Notes: generated by a model from the letters alone, not told the origin. Counted from the first letter of the stretch, positions 8,661-16,470 are shown. The stretch: DNA of 34,958 nt from Lachnospiraceae bacterium (GCA_017935565.1 JAGBHK010000028.1:1-34958); one strand, 5' to 3'. Translations and numbers: made by a program.

Positions 8661-8704
8661 ATTATATGTGACTATTTGTCACTTCTTTATATGTATTATG
8701 TGAC
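8661..8704 (-). promoter_or_regulatory. Promoter and operator of the nuclease-HTH-methyltransferase operon
   Basis: On the minus strand a perfect TATAAT (8661-8666) follows a palindrome gtgac-n5-gtcac (8668-8682), with a third half-site at 8700-8704. The -35 is weak. A palindrome overlapping the promoter spacer is the usual layout for autoregulatory restriction-modification control proteins, here perhaps the tandem-HTH protein. Confidence 0.45.
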
Positions 8705-8821
8705 TTATTCGTTTTTTTATGGTTTGGAGGTCGGTTCACTTGCCATTCGCTCTTTTTTTGTCATCACCATGCACCTCGATTCCACTTATGTTCCATCTCG
8801 GTCGCGGGCTTCGCCCTATCC

Positions 8822-8881
8822 TTGCAAATGTCAAAAGGTCCGGCCAAGAGTAAACTCTTGCCGAACCTTTTACATTTACAA
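8822..8881. terminator. Long hairpin terminator left of the satellite att site
   Basis: The arms run ttgcaaatgt-aaaagg-cggc-aagag against ctctt-gccg-cctttt-acatttacaa, with two single-base bulges and a few mismatches, about 27 bp of stem around a taaa loop. It lies 25-35 bp left of the att repeat. Before the satellite integrated, it would have been the terminator just downstream of rpsI. Confidence 0.75.
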
Positions 8882-8906
8882 GCGCATGGCTCATTGCCAA
8901 CGCGAA

Positions 8907-8921
8907 TATTATCTCTTTGAG
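8907..8921. repeat. Left att site of the satellite
   Basis: The 15 bases tattatctctttgag are identical to 16527-16541 at the end of rpsI. On the minus strand they carry the final rpsI codons (S-K-R) and the stop TAA, so the element duplicated the gene end when it integrated. Confidence 0.85.
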
Positions 8922-9048
8922 GTAAACTAAGCATTTTTTGTAACTTTTGTAATTTTCTCTAAACCCTTGTATTTTAATACTTTCTGAGCATTTTCGTCAA
9001 TTAAAACTTTTCTATCTTTATCGACATTTTTCTATTTTTTTGTATCTT

Positions 9049-9070
9049 TAAACATCAAATAAACATCAAA
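9049..9070. repeat. Left integrase arm-type repeats
   Basis: Two adjacent copies of aaacatcaaa(t) form a 22-bp block repeated exactly at 16429-16450 in the same orientation. Paired direct repeats inside both element ends are typical arm-binding sites for the N-terminal domain of Tn916-family integrases. Confidence 0.65.
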
Positions 9071-9103
9071 ACAACATCACCAATCAAGTTTATATATATA
9101 TGC

Positions 9104-9146
9104 AATAAAGAGCCGTTTCGCAATTACAGCGAGGCGACTCTTTATT
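9104..9146 (-). terminator. Hairpin downstream of the capsid gene
   Basis: The arms aataaagag-c-cg and cg-a-ctctttatt pair over about 11 of 12 positions around a ~19-nt loop. Read on the minus strand it ends in an A/T tract and could terminate the satellite's leftward operon. Confidence 0.5.
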
Positions 9147-9342
9147 CATAAGCACATATTTATATCACATTTAAGAAAATTTTTAGTAGCGTAATCACAA
9201 AACAAAATAAGAATATTTTGCCATCAACTCCAATTAATAATAGTATTCTCATTAACTAAGATACTAACAAGTGGCTTAACAAGGGCTTGCTGTCCAGCAA
9301 GTTCTCATTTTCCAACGGTCATTTGAAATAATCTTTTAATAA

Positions 9343-10623
9343 TTATTCTGTTACAGCAATGTCTTTAATTCCAGTAATCTTTGTTATATGCTTTGGTCTT
9401 ACAGCCACAGCGTCAATCATTGAATAAATCTGGAAACCTACAGCTCCATTCTTAATACAGTAGTCTGTATCTTGGAACATTCTAAAGACAATGTTTTTCT
9501 GCATTCCAACCATCATAGCGTTAGGATCAAATACAATGGCGTCTGAGCCGTTTGTTTCATCTGCTACCAACTGATTAGAAACGACCTTGTTGAGTTCAGC
9601 AAAACTCTTAGGCTCAGCTAAAATATTGCCGTTTCCATCATAAAGTAAAGACAACGCCTCCTCAGTATTAGCATTCATACCCACAACAGTAGGTACACCG
9701 TTCTCACGCTTAATGGCCCCTATAGCCCTAACAAAATCATTATAACGCACATTAGTAGCCTCAACTTTATTAATGTATTTATCGTTCATAATTCCAGCTG
9801 GAGCGTGGTTAGAGTCACCCTGTCCATATAACATACCCTTATCAATAGAATTAGCCATTGCTTGCGCAAATACACGATAAAGAATATCTGTCAAATTCTG
9901 AGCTGAATTGATAGCCTCTAATGATACATAGGCGTAACCATAACAGGTTTTAGCCTTTAACTCTACACTATCTAGCGAAAAATCACTTTCCTCAGCCTCT
10001 GCCAATTCTTCTTTAAAAGAAAATTCTGGATCAGTTGCCACTCTAGCAATAGTCATATTGTTTGTGCTCATTGGTATAACTGGGACACCAGCACTTGTAA
10101 AAAGAGATGTATTTCTTGCAAGATCGATAATCTGAGCAGAAATGACTTGAGGTATGATAACTCCTGTAGCTGTTGTAATAAAAGCATTTCTTTCCTCTGT
10201 AGCTCCATCCCAGTTACCAGTCACAGCACCTCTAACATACTTGCCTAAATCAATAGGCTTTCTCTCAGACTGTGGTACTCTTGAAAGCATTGTCTCATTA
10301 CTTCTAAGAGCATAACCATTAGCGTTTTCTGTCGCTGGAACTTTTCCTGTTCCTTGAGTAAACGAACGAACATTAGTAGTGTTCATATAGTTAAAATCAA
10401 CACTTCTTGCTGTTTCTTCTGGCTCTGCACCAGTTTCGTCGTTTTCACCCTCATTAGCTTTTAGCTTTTCCTCAAGTTCTGCTAATTCCTCAGTAATCTT
10501 GTCAAGCGTGTCACCTAATGATCTAACCTCAGTAGCTGAATTAGATTTTTTAATCTGAGCTCTAAGCTCGTTTGCCTTTTTCTCTTTGTCATAGATGGCT
10601 TTTAAAATTTCTGTCTTTGTCAT
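9343..10623 (-). CDS. HK97-fold major capsid protein
   Basis: A 426-residue phage major capsid protein. Residues ~1-60 form a charged coiled coil (KANELRAQIKK, LDKITEELAELEEKL) followed by an acidic linker, the scaffold-like delta domain normally cleaved off in HK97-type capsids. The body has ATGVIIPQ, a basic/acidic E-loop region, GYAYVSLEAI, the ILYRVFAQAMANSIDKGMLYG spine helix and a C-terminal strand ending VAVRPKHI. It starts at ATG behind the SD ggaggaaaga. No portal, terminase or prohead protease neighbours it. It may build or remodel helper-phage capsids to fit a small genome, or interfere with helper assembly (inference). Confidence 0.9.
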   Translation of the reverse strand: MTKTEILKAIYDKEKKANELRAQIKKSNSATEVRSLGDTLDKITEELAELEEKLKANEGENDETGAEPEETARSVDFNYMNTTNVRSFTQGTGKVPATENANGYALRSNETMLSRVPQSERKPIDLGKYVRGAVTGNWDGATEERNAFITTATGVIIPQVISAQIIDLARNTSLFTSAGVPVIPMSTNNMTIARVATDPEFSFKEELAEAEESDFSLDSVELKAKTCYGYAYVSLEAINSAQNLTDILYRVFAQAMANSIDKGMLYGQGDSNHAPAGIMNDKYINKVEATNVRYNDFVRAIGAIKRENGVPTVVGMNANTEEALSLLYDGNGNILAEPKSFAELNKVVSNQLVADETNGSDAIVFDPNAMMVGMQKNIVFRMFQDTDYCIKNGAVGFQIYSMIDAVAVRPKHITKITGIKDIAVTE

Positions 10624-10686
10624 TAATCTTTCCTCCTATCTCGTACTTTATATATTTATGTGGTTTTCCACAGTGTACGCCGTTTA

Positions 10687-11046
10687 CTAGCTATAAATTT
10701 TTGCATTACTCTGAAACTTTTCTCTAAGGTCTGGTGTATCTACAAAAAACCTTGTTTCTAGAAAGTTTGCGGTTGCACCTAGTCCAACGTGAATATTTTT
10801 ATTTGACAACTTAATAGCTAAATTCATACAATCCTCAACAGCCTTTTTGGCGTCAGCCTCAGTTATATGATAGAATTGAGGATTTGGCACTGTAAAAACA
10901 GCTCCTCCAGACTTCTTAACTCTATAACTCGTAAGTGCGTCAGCAAAAATCTCATTCATAAAATCAACTTGTGTCTTTCCCTCAGCCTCAGCATAGACTT
11001 TCATATCTTCGATTAAATCTTCATCAAGTTTAATTGTAATATTCAT
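10687..11046 (-). CDS. RHH-like small protein upstream of capsid
   Basis: A 119-residue protein. The first ~40 residues (MNITIKLDEDLIEDMKVYAE, then a helix with VDFMNEIFADAL) have the beta strand-helix-helix pattern of ribbon-helix-helix regulators of the CopG/Arc type. The C-terminal ~75 residues are unassigned. The start has an SD (ggaggtaaa) immediately upstream. It precedes the capsid gene by 63 bp on the same strand, so it is probably co-transcribed with it. It could be a DNA-binding regulator or a capsid accessory protein; the function is not established. Confidence 0.55.
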   Translation of the reverse strand: MNITIKLDEDLIEDMKVYAEAEGKTQVDFMNEIFADALTSYRVKKSGGAVFTVPNPQFYHITEADAKKAVEDCMNLAIKLSNKNIHVGLGATANFLETRFFVDTPDLREKFQSNAKIYS

Positions 11047-11075
11047 TTTATATTTACCTCCAGTCTTTTATTAGT

Positions 11076-11202
11076 AAGCTGTTTCTCAACTCCTAGTGCT
11101 ATTTTACAAAAGAAACAGCTTTAATGTAATGACAACCAACTGACATATTTTATGCCATTAAATGCCACTAATTTGTTGGTTTTAATTTATGCCACCAACA
11201 AA
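11076..11202. other. Intergenic dyads between regulator and capsid modules
   Basis: The 260-bp gap 11047-11307 has no gene I can support. It holds an 11-bp perfect inverted repeat aagctgtttct/agaaacagctt (11076-11086 and 11111-11121) and a 9-bp one tttgttggt/accaacaaa (11172-11180 and 11194-11202), plus further ccaac copies. These are candidate operators or attenuators for the capsid operon. Confidence 0.4.
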
Positions 11203-11307
11203 AACCAACATTTCAAAGTCAAAAATCTCAAAAAATTCAATTCTGTGGGAAATACCCCCACCGTCGGACTCCCCCAGAGTATTAAACGAAATTAGCAAAG
11301 GGGGGAG

Positions 11308-11649
11308 TTACTTATTTACATAAGCTATAAGTTTTTTAAGCAACTTCTTTTCATTTCTAGATATTGTTGTATAATCTACTCCCATAATTTCAGCAATAAC
11401 CTCATACGTATAGTCTTTTTTATAACGTAACTCTATCGCTTTGTAATAATAGTTTGATTGTATGTATTTTAAGGCGTTTTCCAATTCTATATCACTATTG
11501 TCATATGTATCAGAATAATAAAAATATAACCTTTCTTTTATGTCGCCATATTGACTCTGTGTGGGCTCTTTCTCAAAGTATTTATTAAGCTGTTTTGATA
11601 CCTCATCTTGTATAATCTCTCTCAATTCTTCTTTGTCCTTGTTATTCAT
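11308..11649 (-). CDS. Sigma-region-4-like regulator (second of pair)
   Basis: A 113-residue protein. The C-terminal third (AIELRYKKDYTYEVIAEIMGVDYTTISRNEKKLLKKL) is a sigma-70 region 4 type HTH, as in ArpU/RinA-like late regulators of Gram-positive phages. The N-terminus is highly charged and helical. Its start ATG lies inside the stop of the preceding gene (8-bp overlap), so the two are translationally coupled. It probably activates the downstream RHH-like and capsid genes, by analogy with phage late activators. Confidence 0.65.
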   Translation of the reverse strand: MNNKDKEELREIIQDEVSKQLNKYFEKEPTQSQYGDIKERLYFYYSDTYDNSDIELENALKYIQSNYYYKAIELRYKKDYTYEVIAEIMGVDYTTISRNEKKLLKKLIAYVNK

Positions 11650-11929
11650 TCATATACCTCCATGCGCCAGTCAGCATATTATGTAATCGCATTATTTCTT
11701 TAGTTCTAATTCTATATATATTTCTCTCCGCATAGCCTAGTTCATCTGCTATTTCGTTATATTTTTTCTTTTGGATATAATGAAGTTCTAAAACAGGGAA
11801 CTCATCACCCCCACATAAATAACTCTCAACCCGAGTAAGATAATTACGCTCTTCGTCAGACAAGTCACTAGCCATATCCGCAAGGTGATAGTCATCCCAG
11901 TGCGAAAATAAGTGTTCTAATCTTTTCAT
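11642..11929 (-). CDS. Sigma-region-4-like regulator (first of pair)
   Basis: A 95-residue protein with a C-terminal HTH (LELHYIQKKKYNEIADELGYAERNIYRIRTKEIMRL) of the sigma-70 region 4 type, resembling its downstream neighbour without being a close copy. The N-terminal half is acidic. It starts at ATG behind an SD (ggaggcaaa). It lies just beyond the origin candidate and opens the late part of the element. The two overlapping HTH proteins may act together, perhaps as a heterodimer; this is inferred from coupling only. Confidence 0.65.
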   Translation of the reverse strand: MKRLEHLFSHWDDYHLADMASDLSDEERNYLTRVESYLCGGDEFPVLELHYIQKKKYNEIADELGYAERNIYRIRTKEIMRLHNMLTGAWRYMNE

Positions 11930-11946
11930 TTTTTGCCTCCTATTCT

Positions 11947-12073
11947 CTACACTTTAATACACTTTTTTCTCAGTTTATATATATTTATATTTATTATTTT
12001 AAATATTCCTTATATAGAGAAAAAGTGTAGAAAGTGTATATATTAAAGTGCTTTTCTACACTTTCTACACTTT
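11947..12073. other. Candidate replication origin of the satellite
   Basis: Copies of (c/a)tacacttt lie at 11947-11956 and 11958-11966, and as a 17-bp perfect inverted repeat (aaagtgtagaaagtgta, 12022-12038; its complement, 12057-12073). Between the groups (11970-12012) is almost pure A/T. Repeats flanking an AT-rich stretch beside the primase-helicase gene match the SaPI/P4 origin layout. The inverted repeat overlaps the primase stop codon, so a terminator role is a competing reading. Confidence 0.55.
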
Positions 12074-13964
12074 ATTTTGGTTTATAGTATCTTTTTCCGT
12101 CTTTTGCCTCAGTTTTACAATTAAGCAAGTCTACAATTCTTCTCGTTAATTGTGTTAGAGTGAATTTTCTTTTTATATCATTCACACGACAAAACTCTAA
12201 GAAATCTGTGTAAACATCATTATTTGTTCTACCGATAATGTTATCTTTGTACTCTTCAATAAATTGCGAAATAGGGTCTGCCTCCAGTAAATAATCTCGC
12301 TCAGCCTTTTTAACAGCGTCAGGAATTGAAAAACTATTATTCTCAAATAAATCAGCTAAACCGTCCAACCCTCTTTGTATAAGAGCCTCCATATTATCCT
12401 CTGTTGTTAGTTTCGCTATGATGTCAATATCGTCTCTTGATGTTCCCTCTGGGTAATTAGCGTTAAAAGGGACTACAACCGTTCTCCCCTTTATAGCTCC
12501 AGTATCATCTGCAATATATGGTATTTTATTCGCTGTAAATATAAGCGTAGCATAAGGCTTTATAACTCTAGCGTCTTTGCCTTTACTCTCAACCATTAAA
12601 GCGTCTCCAGAAACAAATTTTTTCAAATCAGCGGTTTCTATGATAGAGTCTTTCTCAATATCGTCTCCCAAATTAAGGAGCTTATTTTCTATCGAGGAAT
12701 TAGCAAATTGTTTCCCCATATTTTTTAACGGTACTCTGGTTGTGTTCTCTGATCCCATTAAACGCTCAAGCACATCTAAAAATTTGCTTTTTCCGTTCCT
12801 CCCACTTCCTGTAACTATAAACATTTTTCTAAAAGGGTTAGATCTTAGCATTGAATAACCTATAATCTCTTTTAGCAAATTAACCAGTTGCTCATCTCCA
12901 CAAGCCCAGTCATTGAGAGCTTTTTTTATCTCTTCCCCTTGAGCCTCTTCATTGTAATTGTGTGGTATTAAGTTCGGTATTACAAACGCTGGCGAGTGGT
13001 CCAGTAATGTATCTGTATCAATATCATAGACGCCATTCTTAAAAAGAATATATCTCTTGTCGCTGTATTCTCGTTGAGGCGCTTTTATCCTTAATAGCTG
13101 GTAAATCTCATTTCTAGCGTTTATTTTAAGTGTTGAAACATATGACAGCATAACCCTTTCAATATCAAGTCTATTTGAGCTATAAACGCCGTTTTCAGTG
13201 TATATGTGCACCACATTGTTAATATTGATTATATTGTCGTGTTGGATCATAATATCAGCTATAGTCGTTACATTCGCTTGCTTGCCAGATACCAGAGATT
13301 TTTCAAGAGCTCCCTTTAAAGCCTCTTCTCTTGTAATTGCCTCCAGCTCTTTAGGTGTGAGCTTATCTGTGAAAATAAACTCATTTAGGATATTCTCATA
13401 CAAATCTTTTATGTCCGGTTGAGAAAGCCCACTCATAAAACAATTAATTTCATATCTAAATAATGTGTCATTTCTACCGTCGCCCTCTCTGAGTCCCAAT
13501 AATTGTGGAGCCTCCTTTGTTTGTACTGGTAAAAAGAAATATGGGAGTTCTGGTATTTCTTCACAATCACACACAAACTCTCTTTCTTTTCCGTCATACT
13601 TGAGCACTTGCAAGGCATTAGGACCTCTTTTTATATCAGCCTCCAACCCGCAAGCTAGTTTTATGTGTGATTTATTATCAATTAAATCATCATATACGCT
13701 AGGAACAGTAAACAAAAAGTGATATCCTCTTGTTGTTTTTAACACTATAAAATCTGAATACTTCTTATTCATAATTTTTAGTGCAATCTCTGCTTGCTCT
13801 TTATCGTCAAAGTCAACAATGCAACTATTTTCTTTTAATACTCCAGCGTACTCTGGTAAATGCTGAACAGACTCACGTTCTGGAAGCTTCACACCTCTAA
13901 ACGCTTGTACAGGAGCTTTATTGTTTGTGGCAATATAGCCCCTATAAAATTTTTTGTCATTCAA
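12072..13964 (-). CDS. Primase-SF3 helicase replication protein
   Basis: A 630-residue P4/D5-type protein. The first ~150 residues resemble a primase-polymerase domain (IVDFDDKEQAE, TTRGYHFLF, LEADIKRGPNALQV). A linker follows, then a D5_N-like region and an SF3 helicase core with Walker A GSGRNGKS at 386-393, Walker B-like LLNLGDDIE, and the sensor FTANKIPY. It starts at TTG, behind the purine-rich gaggggag located in the end of the upstream 55-codon gene; the nearest ATG is out of frame. It would open the origin at 11947-12073 and prime satellite replication. Confidence 0.85.
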   Translation of the reverse strand: MNDKKFYRGYIATNNKAPVQAFRGVKLPERESVQHLPEYAGVLKENSCIVDFDDKEQAEIALKIMNKKYSDFIVLKTTRGYHFLFTVPSVYDDLIDNKSHIKLACGLEADIKRGPNALQVLKYDGKEREFVCDCEEIPELPYFFLPVQTKEAPQLLGLREGDGRNDTLFRYEINCFMSGLSQPDIKDLYENILNEFIFTDKLTPKELEAITREEALKGALEKSLVSGKQANVTTIADIMIQHDNIININNVVHIYTENGVYSSNRLDIERVMLSYVSTLKINARNEIYQLLRIKAPQREYSDKRYILFKNGVYDIDTDTLLDHSPAFVIPNLIPHNYNEEAQGEEIKKALNDWACGDEQLVNLLKEIIGYSMLRSNPFRKMFIVTGSGRNGKSKFLDVLERLMGSENTTRVPLKNMGKQFANSSIENKLLNLGDDIEKDSIIETADLKKFVSGDALMVESKGKDARVIKPYATLIFTANKIPYIADDTGAIKGRTVVVPFNANYPEGTSRDDIDIIAKLTTEDNMEALIQRGLDGLADLFENNSFSIPDAVKKAERDYLLEADPISQFIEEYKDNIIGRTNNDVYTDFLEFCRVNDIKRKFTLTQLTRRIVDLLNCKTEAKDGKRYYKPK

Positions 13965-13966
13965 AA

Positions 13967-14134
13967 TTATTCACACTCCCCTCTATCACCGCAAAATTCT
14001 AGTAATGAGTCCAAATAAATATAGTACTTTACACCAGAGCGTATAAATTTTATTTTTCTGTCAATACACAGTCCTCTAATAAATGAATACGGCAAGCCTG
14101 TAATTTCTGAGCATTCTTTAATTGTTTTCATCAT
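13967..14134 (-). CDS. Small excisionase-like HTH protein
   Basis: A 55-residue protein: MMKTIKECSEITGLPYSFIR, then a short wing and YYIYLDSLLEF. The helix-turn-helix followed by a strand is typical of MerR/Xis-like (HTH_17) proteins. The SD ggagggat lies just upstream. Its stop is 2 bp before the TTG of the primase gene, so the two are coupled. It may be an excisionase or early regulator. Confidence 0.65.
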   Translation of the reverse strand: MMKTIKECSEITGLPYSFIRGLCIDRKIKFIRSGVKYYIYLDSLLEFCGDRGECE

Positions 14135-14147
14135 TTCTTATCCCTCC

Positions 14148-14342
14148 TTACATCTTTAATGTAGCTAAATACTCCACTAGCTTAGGAACATTAACTCTTA
14201 CAGAACGTCCTATTTTTAGTAAAGCCCCGCAGTTTGACGCATATTTCTTTACTTGTCCAGCACTCAAGCTCACAACTTCGCAAGCGTTTGATATTGGCTG
14301 AATTGGTGCGTCTTTTCTTATCTCATATTGCGCTTTATTCAT
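14148..14342 (-). CDS. Small DNA-binding protein, excisionase/AlpA-like
   Basis: A 64-residue basic protein with an HTH-like core (ACEVVSLSAGQVKKYASNCGALLKIGRSVRVNVPKLVEYL), the layout seen in Xis/AlpA-type proteins: helix, recognition helix, then IGRSVRV wing. It is the first gene leftward of the divergent promoter region and is followed 13 bp later by the 55-residue HTH gene. The role in excision or early-gene control is inferred from size and place. Confidence 0.55.
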   Translation of the reverse strand: MNKAQYEIRKDAPIQPISNACEVVSLSAGQVKKYASNCGALLKIGRSVRVNVPKLVEYLATLKM

Positions 14343-14373
14343 TTTTCTCAGTCCTCCTTAATTAGTTTTGTTA

Positions 14374-14447
14374 TTAGTCGACTAAATGTGTCAAACAATC
14401 GTGTATATAAAAAAGTGTTTGACTTGTGTTCACAAATCCATTATAAT
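14374..14447. promoter_or_regulatory. Divergent switch with operators and promoters
   Basis: The rightward promoter is TTGACT (14419-14424), a 17-bp spacer and TATAAT (14442-14447). A leftward TTGACA lies at 14389-14394 (complement). A perfect inverted repeat gtcaaaca/tgtttgac (14390-14397, 14416-14423) covers both -35 boxes, and a 12-bp palindrome ttagtcgactaa (14374-14385) lies in the leftward spacer. This is a plausible target of the XRE repressor encoded to the right. Confidence 0.65.
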
Positions 14448-14507
14448 TGTCTTAAAGGCAATTTTCATTGCCAAAAAATGTCAAAACTGGCAAGAAAGGA
14501 GTTTTTA

Positions 14508-14972
14508 ATGTCACCAAGATTAAAAGAAGAGAGATACTCGCTGATAAATTACAAGCGGTTAAAAGAATTAATGAAAGAGGAAAATGTTACATTACAACAA
14601 TTATCCGAAAGCATAAATGTAAACTATCCCAATTTATGCAGAAATCTAACAAAAGGCAAGATTCAAACTGAGTGGTTAAATAGTATTGCTGATTACCTTG
14701 ACATAAGTGTCCAATATCTTAGCGGAGAGACAGATATAAAATTAAGACGTTTTGTTGATGAAAAAAACAAGTATAATTCTAGAGAGTTATTATCTTTATA
14801 CTTAATTAGTAGAGGCTTTCAAATCGAAGAATTGTCTACAAAATCTATTAAAGACAGTCAATTGATTGAAATAGACGCTGTAATTCTAAATGCCCTAATG
14901 GGAAGAAATTGGATCAATGTAGAAATATTAGAAACTTTAAACAACAAAATAATTCCAGCAAATAAGCTGTAG
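14508..14972 (+). CDS. XRE-family repressor (switch protein)
   Basis: A 154-residue protein. An N-terminal Cro/CI HTH (about residues 13-60: LKELMKEENVTLQQLSESI, NYPNLCRNLTKGKI) is followed by a C-terminal ~80 residues without a recognised domain. I start it at the ATG at 14508, 6 nt after the SD gaaaggag; longer in-frame readings run back into the promoter. It diverges from the small HTH/primase operon and is followed by a second HTH gene and the integrase. By analogy with PICI Stl proteins it would hold the leftward genes off until a helper-phage protein relieves repression (inference). Confidence 0.75.
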   Translation: MSPRLKEERYSLINYKRLKELMKEENVTLQQLSESINVNYPNLCRNLTKGKIQTEWLNSIADYLDISVQYLSGETDIKLRRFVDEKNKYNSRELLSLYLISRGFQIEELSTKSIKDSQLIEIDAVILNALMGRNWINVEILETLNNKIIPANKL

Positions 14973-15002
14973 TTATAGAATTAAAAGAAAGGAGTTTTTT
15001 CT

Positions 15003-15224
15003 ATGAAAAACGAAATCAAAAACCAAAAAACAACATTATTAACAGCAAGAGTAAACGTAGGTTTATCTCAAGAGCAAGCGTCAAAAAAGCTAGGTGTTAG
15101 CAAGCGCACTCTGTGTAACTGGGAGAATGGTATAACCGTACCGTCTATAAATAAGATTGACGCTATATGCGAGTTATACGGTGTACATTACGACAACCTT
15201 AATTTTTTATCAATGGCACAATAA
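15003..15224 (+). CDS. Small XRE-family HTH protein
   Basis: A 73-residue single-domain Cro/CI HTH protein: LLTARVNVGLSQEQASKKLGVSKRTLCNWENG is a textbook HTH_3 signature, with SINKIDAICELYGV as the closing helix. The SD gaaaggag is well placed. It lies between the repressor and the integrase on the same strand, 21 bp before the integrase start, and probably modulates integrase or repressor expression. Confidence 0.75.
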   Translation: MKNEIKNQKTTLLTARVNVGLSQEQASKKLGVSKRTLCNWENGITVPSINKIDAICELYGVHYDNLNFLSMAQ

Positions 15225-15245
15225 ACAATATGAAAGGAGAATCAT

Positions 15246-16427
15246 ATGGCTAATAGAAAAGTTGACACTGGCATTGTACAGCGTGGTAGTTCCTATTTCT
15301 TTACTGTCTATATGGGTTATGATACAAACGGCAAACAAATAAGAAAAACCACAACATATACTCCACCCAAAGGCATTACAGAGAAAAAAGCCGACAAACT
15401 AGCAAAAGAAGAATATATCAATTTCAAAAATCGTTGCAAAGGTTTATCAGAGTTTAATGAAAATATGAGATTTTCTGAACTTGTAGAGGAGTATCTAAAT
15501 GTATATGCCACAAGCAGATTGAAACCAATAACCAAATACAACTACGAAAAACAGATTAAATATCATTTTATGGACACTTTTGGTAATAAGAAATTAAAAG
15601 AACTTACTACAGGTATGATAACCCATTTTTTTAGCACACATACAATCATCAATAAAACTGGTGAAAGAGCTCCGTTATCACACTCAACCGCAAAAAAACT
15701 ATATACCATTATGCAGAGCATTTTAACATTTGCTGTACATCAAAACTATATGAAAGATAACCCAGCCAGAAATGTAATATTACCTAGTAAAGATGTTACG
15801 CAAGACGAGTGTCGTAAGTTTTTGACTGAGGAAGAATTACCAAAATTCTTAGAACTTTTTAACGGTTATTCTAGCTTTAATACTATTATAAAAGTATTGC
15901 TTTATACTGGTATGCGTTCTGGTGAGTGTTTAGGGTTACAGTGGTCTAATATCGACTGGAATAATAAGAGTATTAGAATTGAACATACTTTGAGTGATGT
16001 GGCTGGAAAACACTTTTTGACAACACCAAAAACAAAGGGGAGTCGCAGAACAATATATATGAGTGATTATGTGGCAGATTTATTAAAAGAGCATAAGAAA
16101 AACCAAATGGAACTCCAAATGGCAATAAAAGATTTCAAACACCCAGAAATGGTTTTCACATCATCAACAGGGGATTATAAAGATCGTAGCTGTTTAAATA
16201 CATCATTTAAACGCTTTTTAAGAGGTACTGAATTTGAATTTCTTACCTTACATTGCTTAAGACACAGTAATGCGACATTATTACTGAACAGTAATGTTGA
16301 TATAAAAATAGTATCTGAGCATTTAGGACATTCAGACATAGGTACGACAGCTAACATATACGCAGATGTTCTAGAGTCAAGTAAAAGAAAAACAGCAGAT
16401 ATTATCGCTTTCAAGCTGGCAAATTAA
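15246..16427 (+). CDS. int: Tyrosine integrase of the satellite
   Basis: A 393-residue phage-type tyrosine recombinase. It has an N-terminal arm-binding domain (residues ~1-65, AP2/Tn916-type), a core-binding SAM-like domain (~75-175) and a catalytic domain with R224 (TGMRSGE), H336-x-x-R339 (HCLRH), H362 (LGHSD) and Y372 (IYADVL), the complete active-site set. It starts at ATG behind aaaggag. It ends 2 bp before the right arm repeats and about 100 bp from the rpsI stop, convergent with rpsI. It would join the element to the 3' end of rpsI at the 15-bp core. Confidence 0.95.
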   Translation: MANRKVDTGIVQRGSSYFFTVYMGYDTNGKQIRKTTTYTPPKGITEKKADKLAKEEYINFKNRCKGLSEFNENMRFSELVEEYLNVYATSRLKPITKYNYEKQIKYHFMDTFGNKKLKELTTGMITHFFSTHTIINKTGERAPLSHSTAKKLYTIMQSILTFAVHQNYMKDNPARNVILPSKDVTQDECRKFLTEEELPKFLELFNGYSSFNTIIKVLLYTGMRSGECLGLQWSNIDWNNKSIRIEHTLSDVAGKHFLTTPKTKGSRRTIYMSDYVADLLKEHKKNQMELQMAIKDFKHPEMVFTSSTGDYKDRSCLNTSFKRFLRGTEFEFLTLHCLRHSNATLLLNSNVDIKIVSEHLGHSDIGTTANIYADVLESSKRKTADIIAFKLAN

Positions 16428-16428
16428 A

Positions 16429-16450
16429 TAAACATCAAATAAACATCAAA
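16429..16450. repeat. Right integrase arm-type repeats
   Basis: An exact copy of the 22-bp block at 9049-9070 (tandem aaacatcaaat), in the same orientation, directly after the integrase stop and 77 bp inside the right att core. Confidence 0.65.
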
Positions 16451-16470
16451 CAAGGGTTTTTAGAAAAACA

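Larger units (their letters stand above)
289..8921. mobile_element. Putative integrase-less island carrying the defence cluster
   Basis: This interval lies between a degenerate att-like site (289-299) and the left att repeat of the neighbouring satellite (8907-8921). It contains a small hypothetical gene and five defence-type genes, with no housekeeping gene and no integrase. Elements flanked by att sites but lacking their own recombinase are known next to integrative elements (cis-mobilizable elements). The boundary call is an inference and the left edge is weak; it may instead be ordinary chromosomal accessory DNA downstream of rpsI. Confidence 0.35.
8922..9342. other. Left end of satellite, non-coding
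   Basis: About 420 bp with no supported gene. It holds integrase arm-type repeats (9049-9070), the hairpin at 9104-9146 and a small dyad cttgct-gtcc-agcaag near 9285-9300, just past the capsid stop. The remainder is AT-rich. Confidence 0.6.

Noticed and set aside
8640-8906. Satellite left boundary placed further left, at the long hairpin
   Set aside because: The exact 15-bp duplication of the rpsI end fixes the boundary at 8907-8921; the hairpin lies outside it.
8676-8930. An 84-codon plus-strand ORF left of the att site
   Set aside because: It runs across the operon promoter, the long terminator hairpin and the att core, has no SD, and has low-complexity composition.
12577-12858. Plus-strand ORFs opposite the primase and the ribosomal genes
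   Set aside because: They are antisense shadows of clearly conserved coding genes, with no SD or family similarity.
14328-14507. Longer N-terminus for the satellite repressor
   Set aside because: The extension covers the divergent promoters; a strong SD directly precedes the ATG at 14508.
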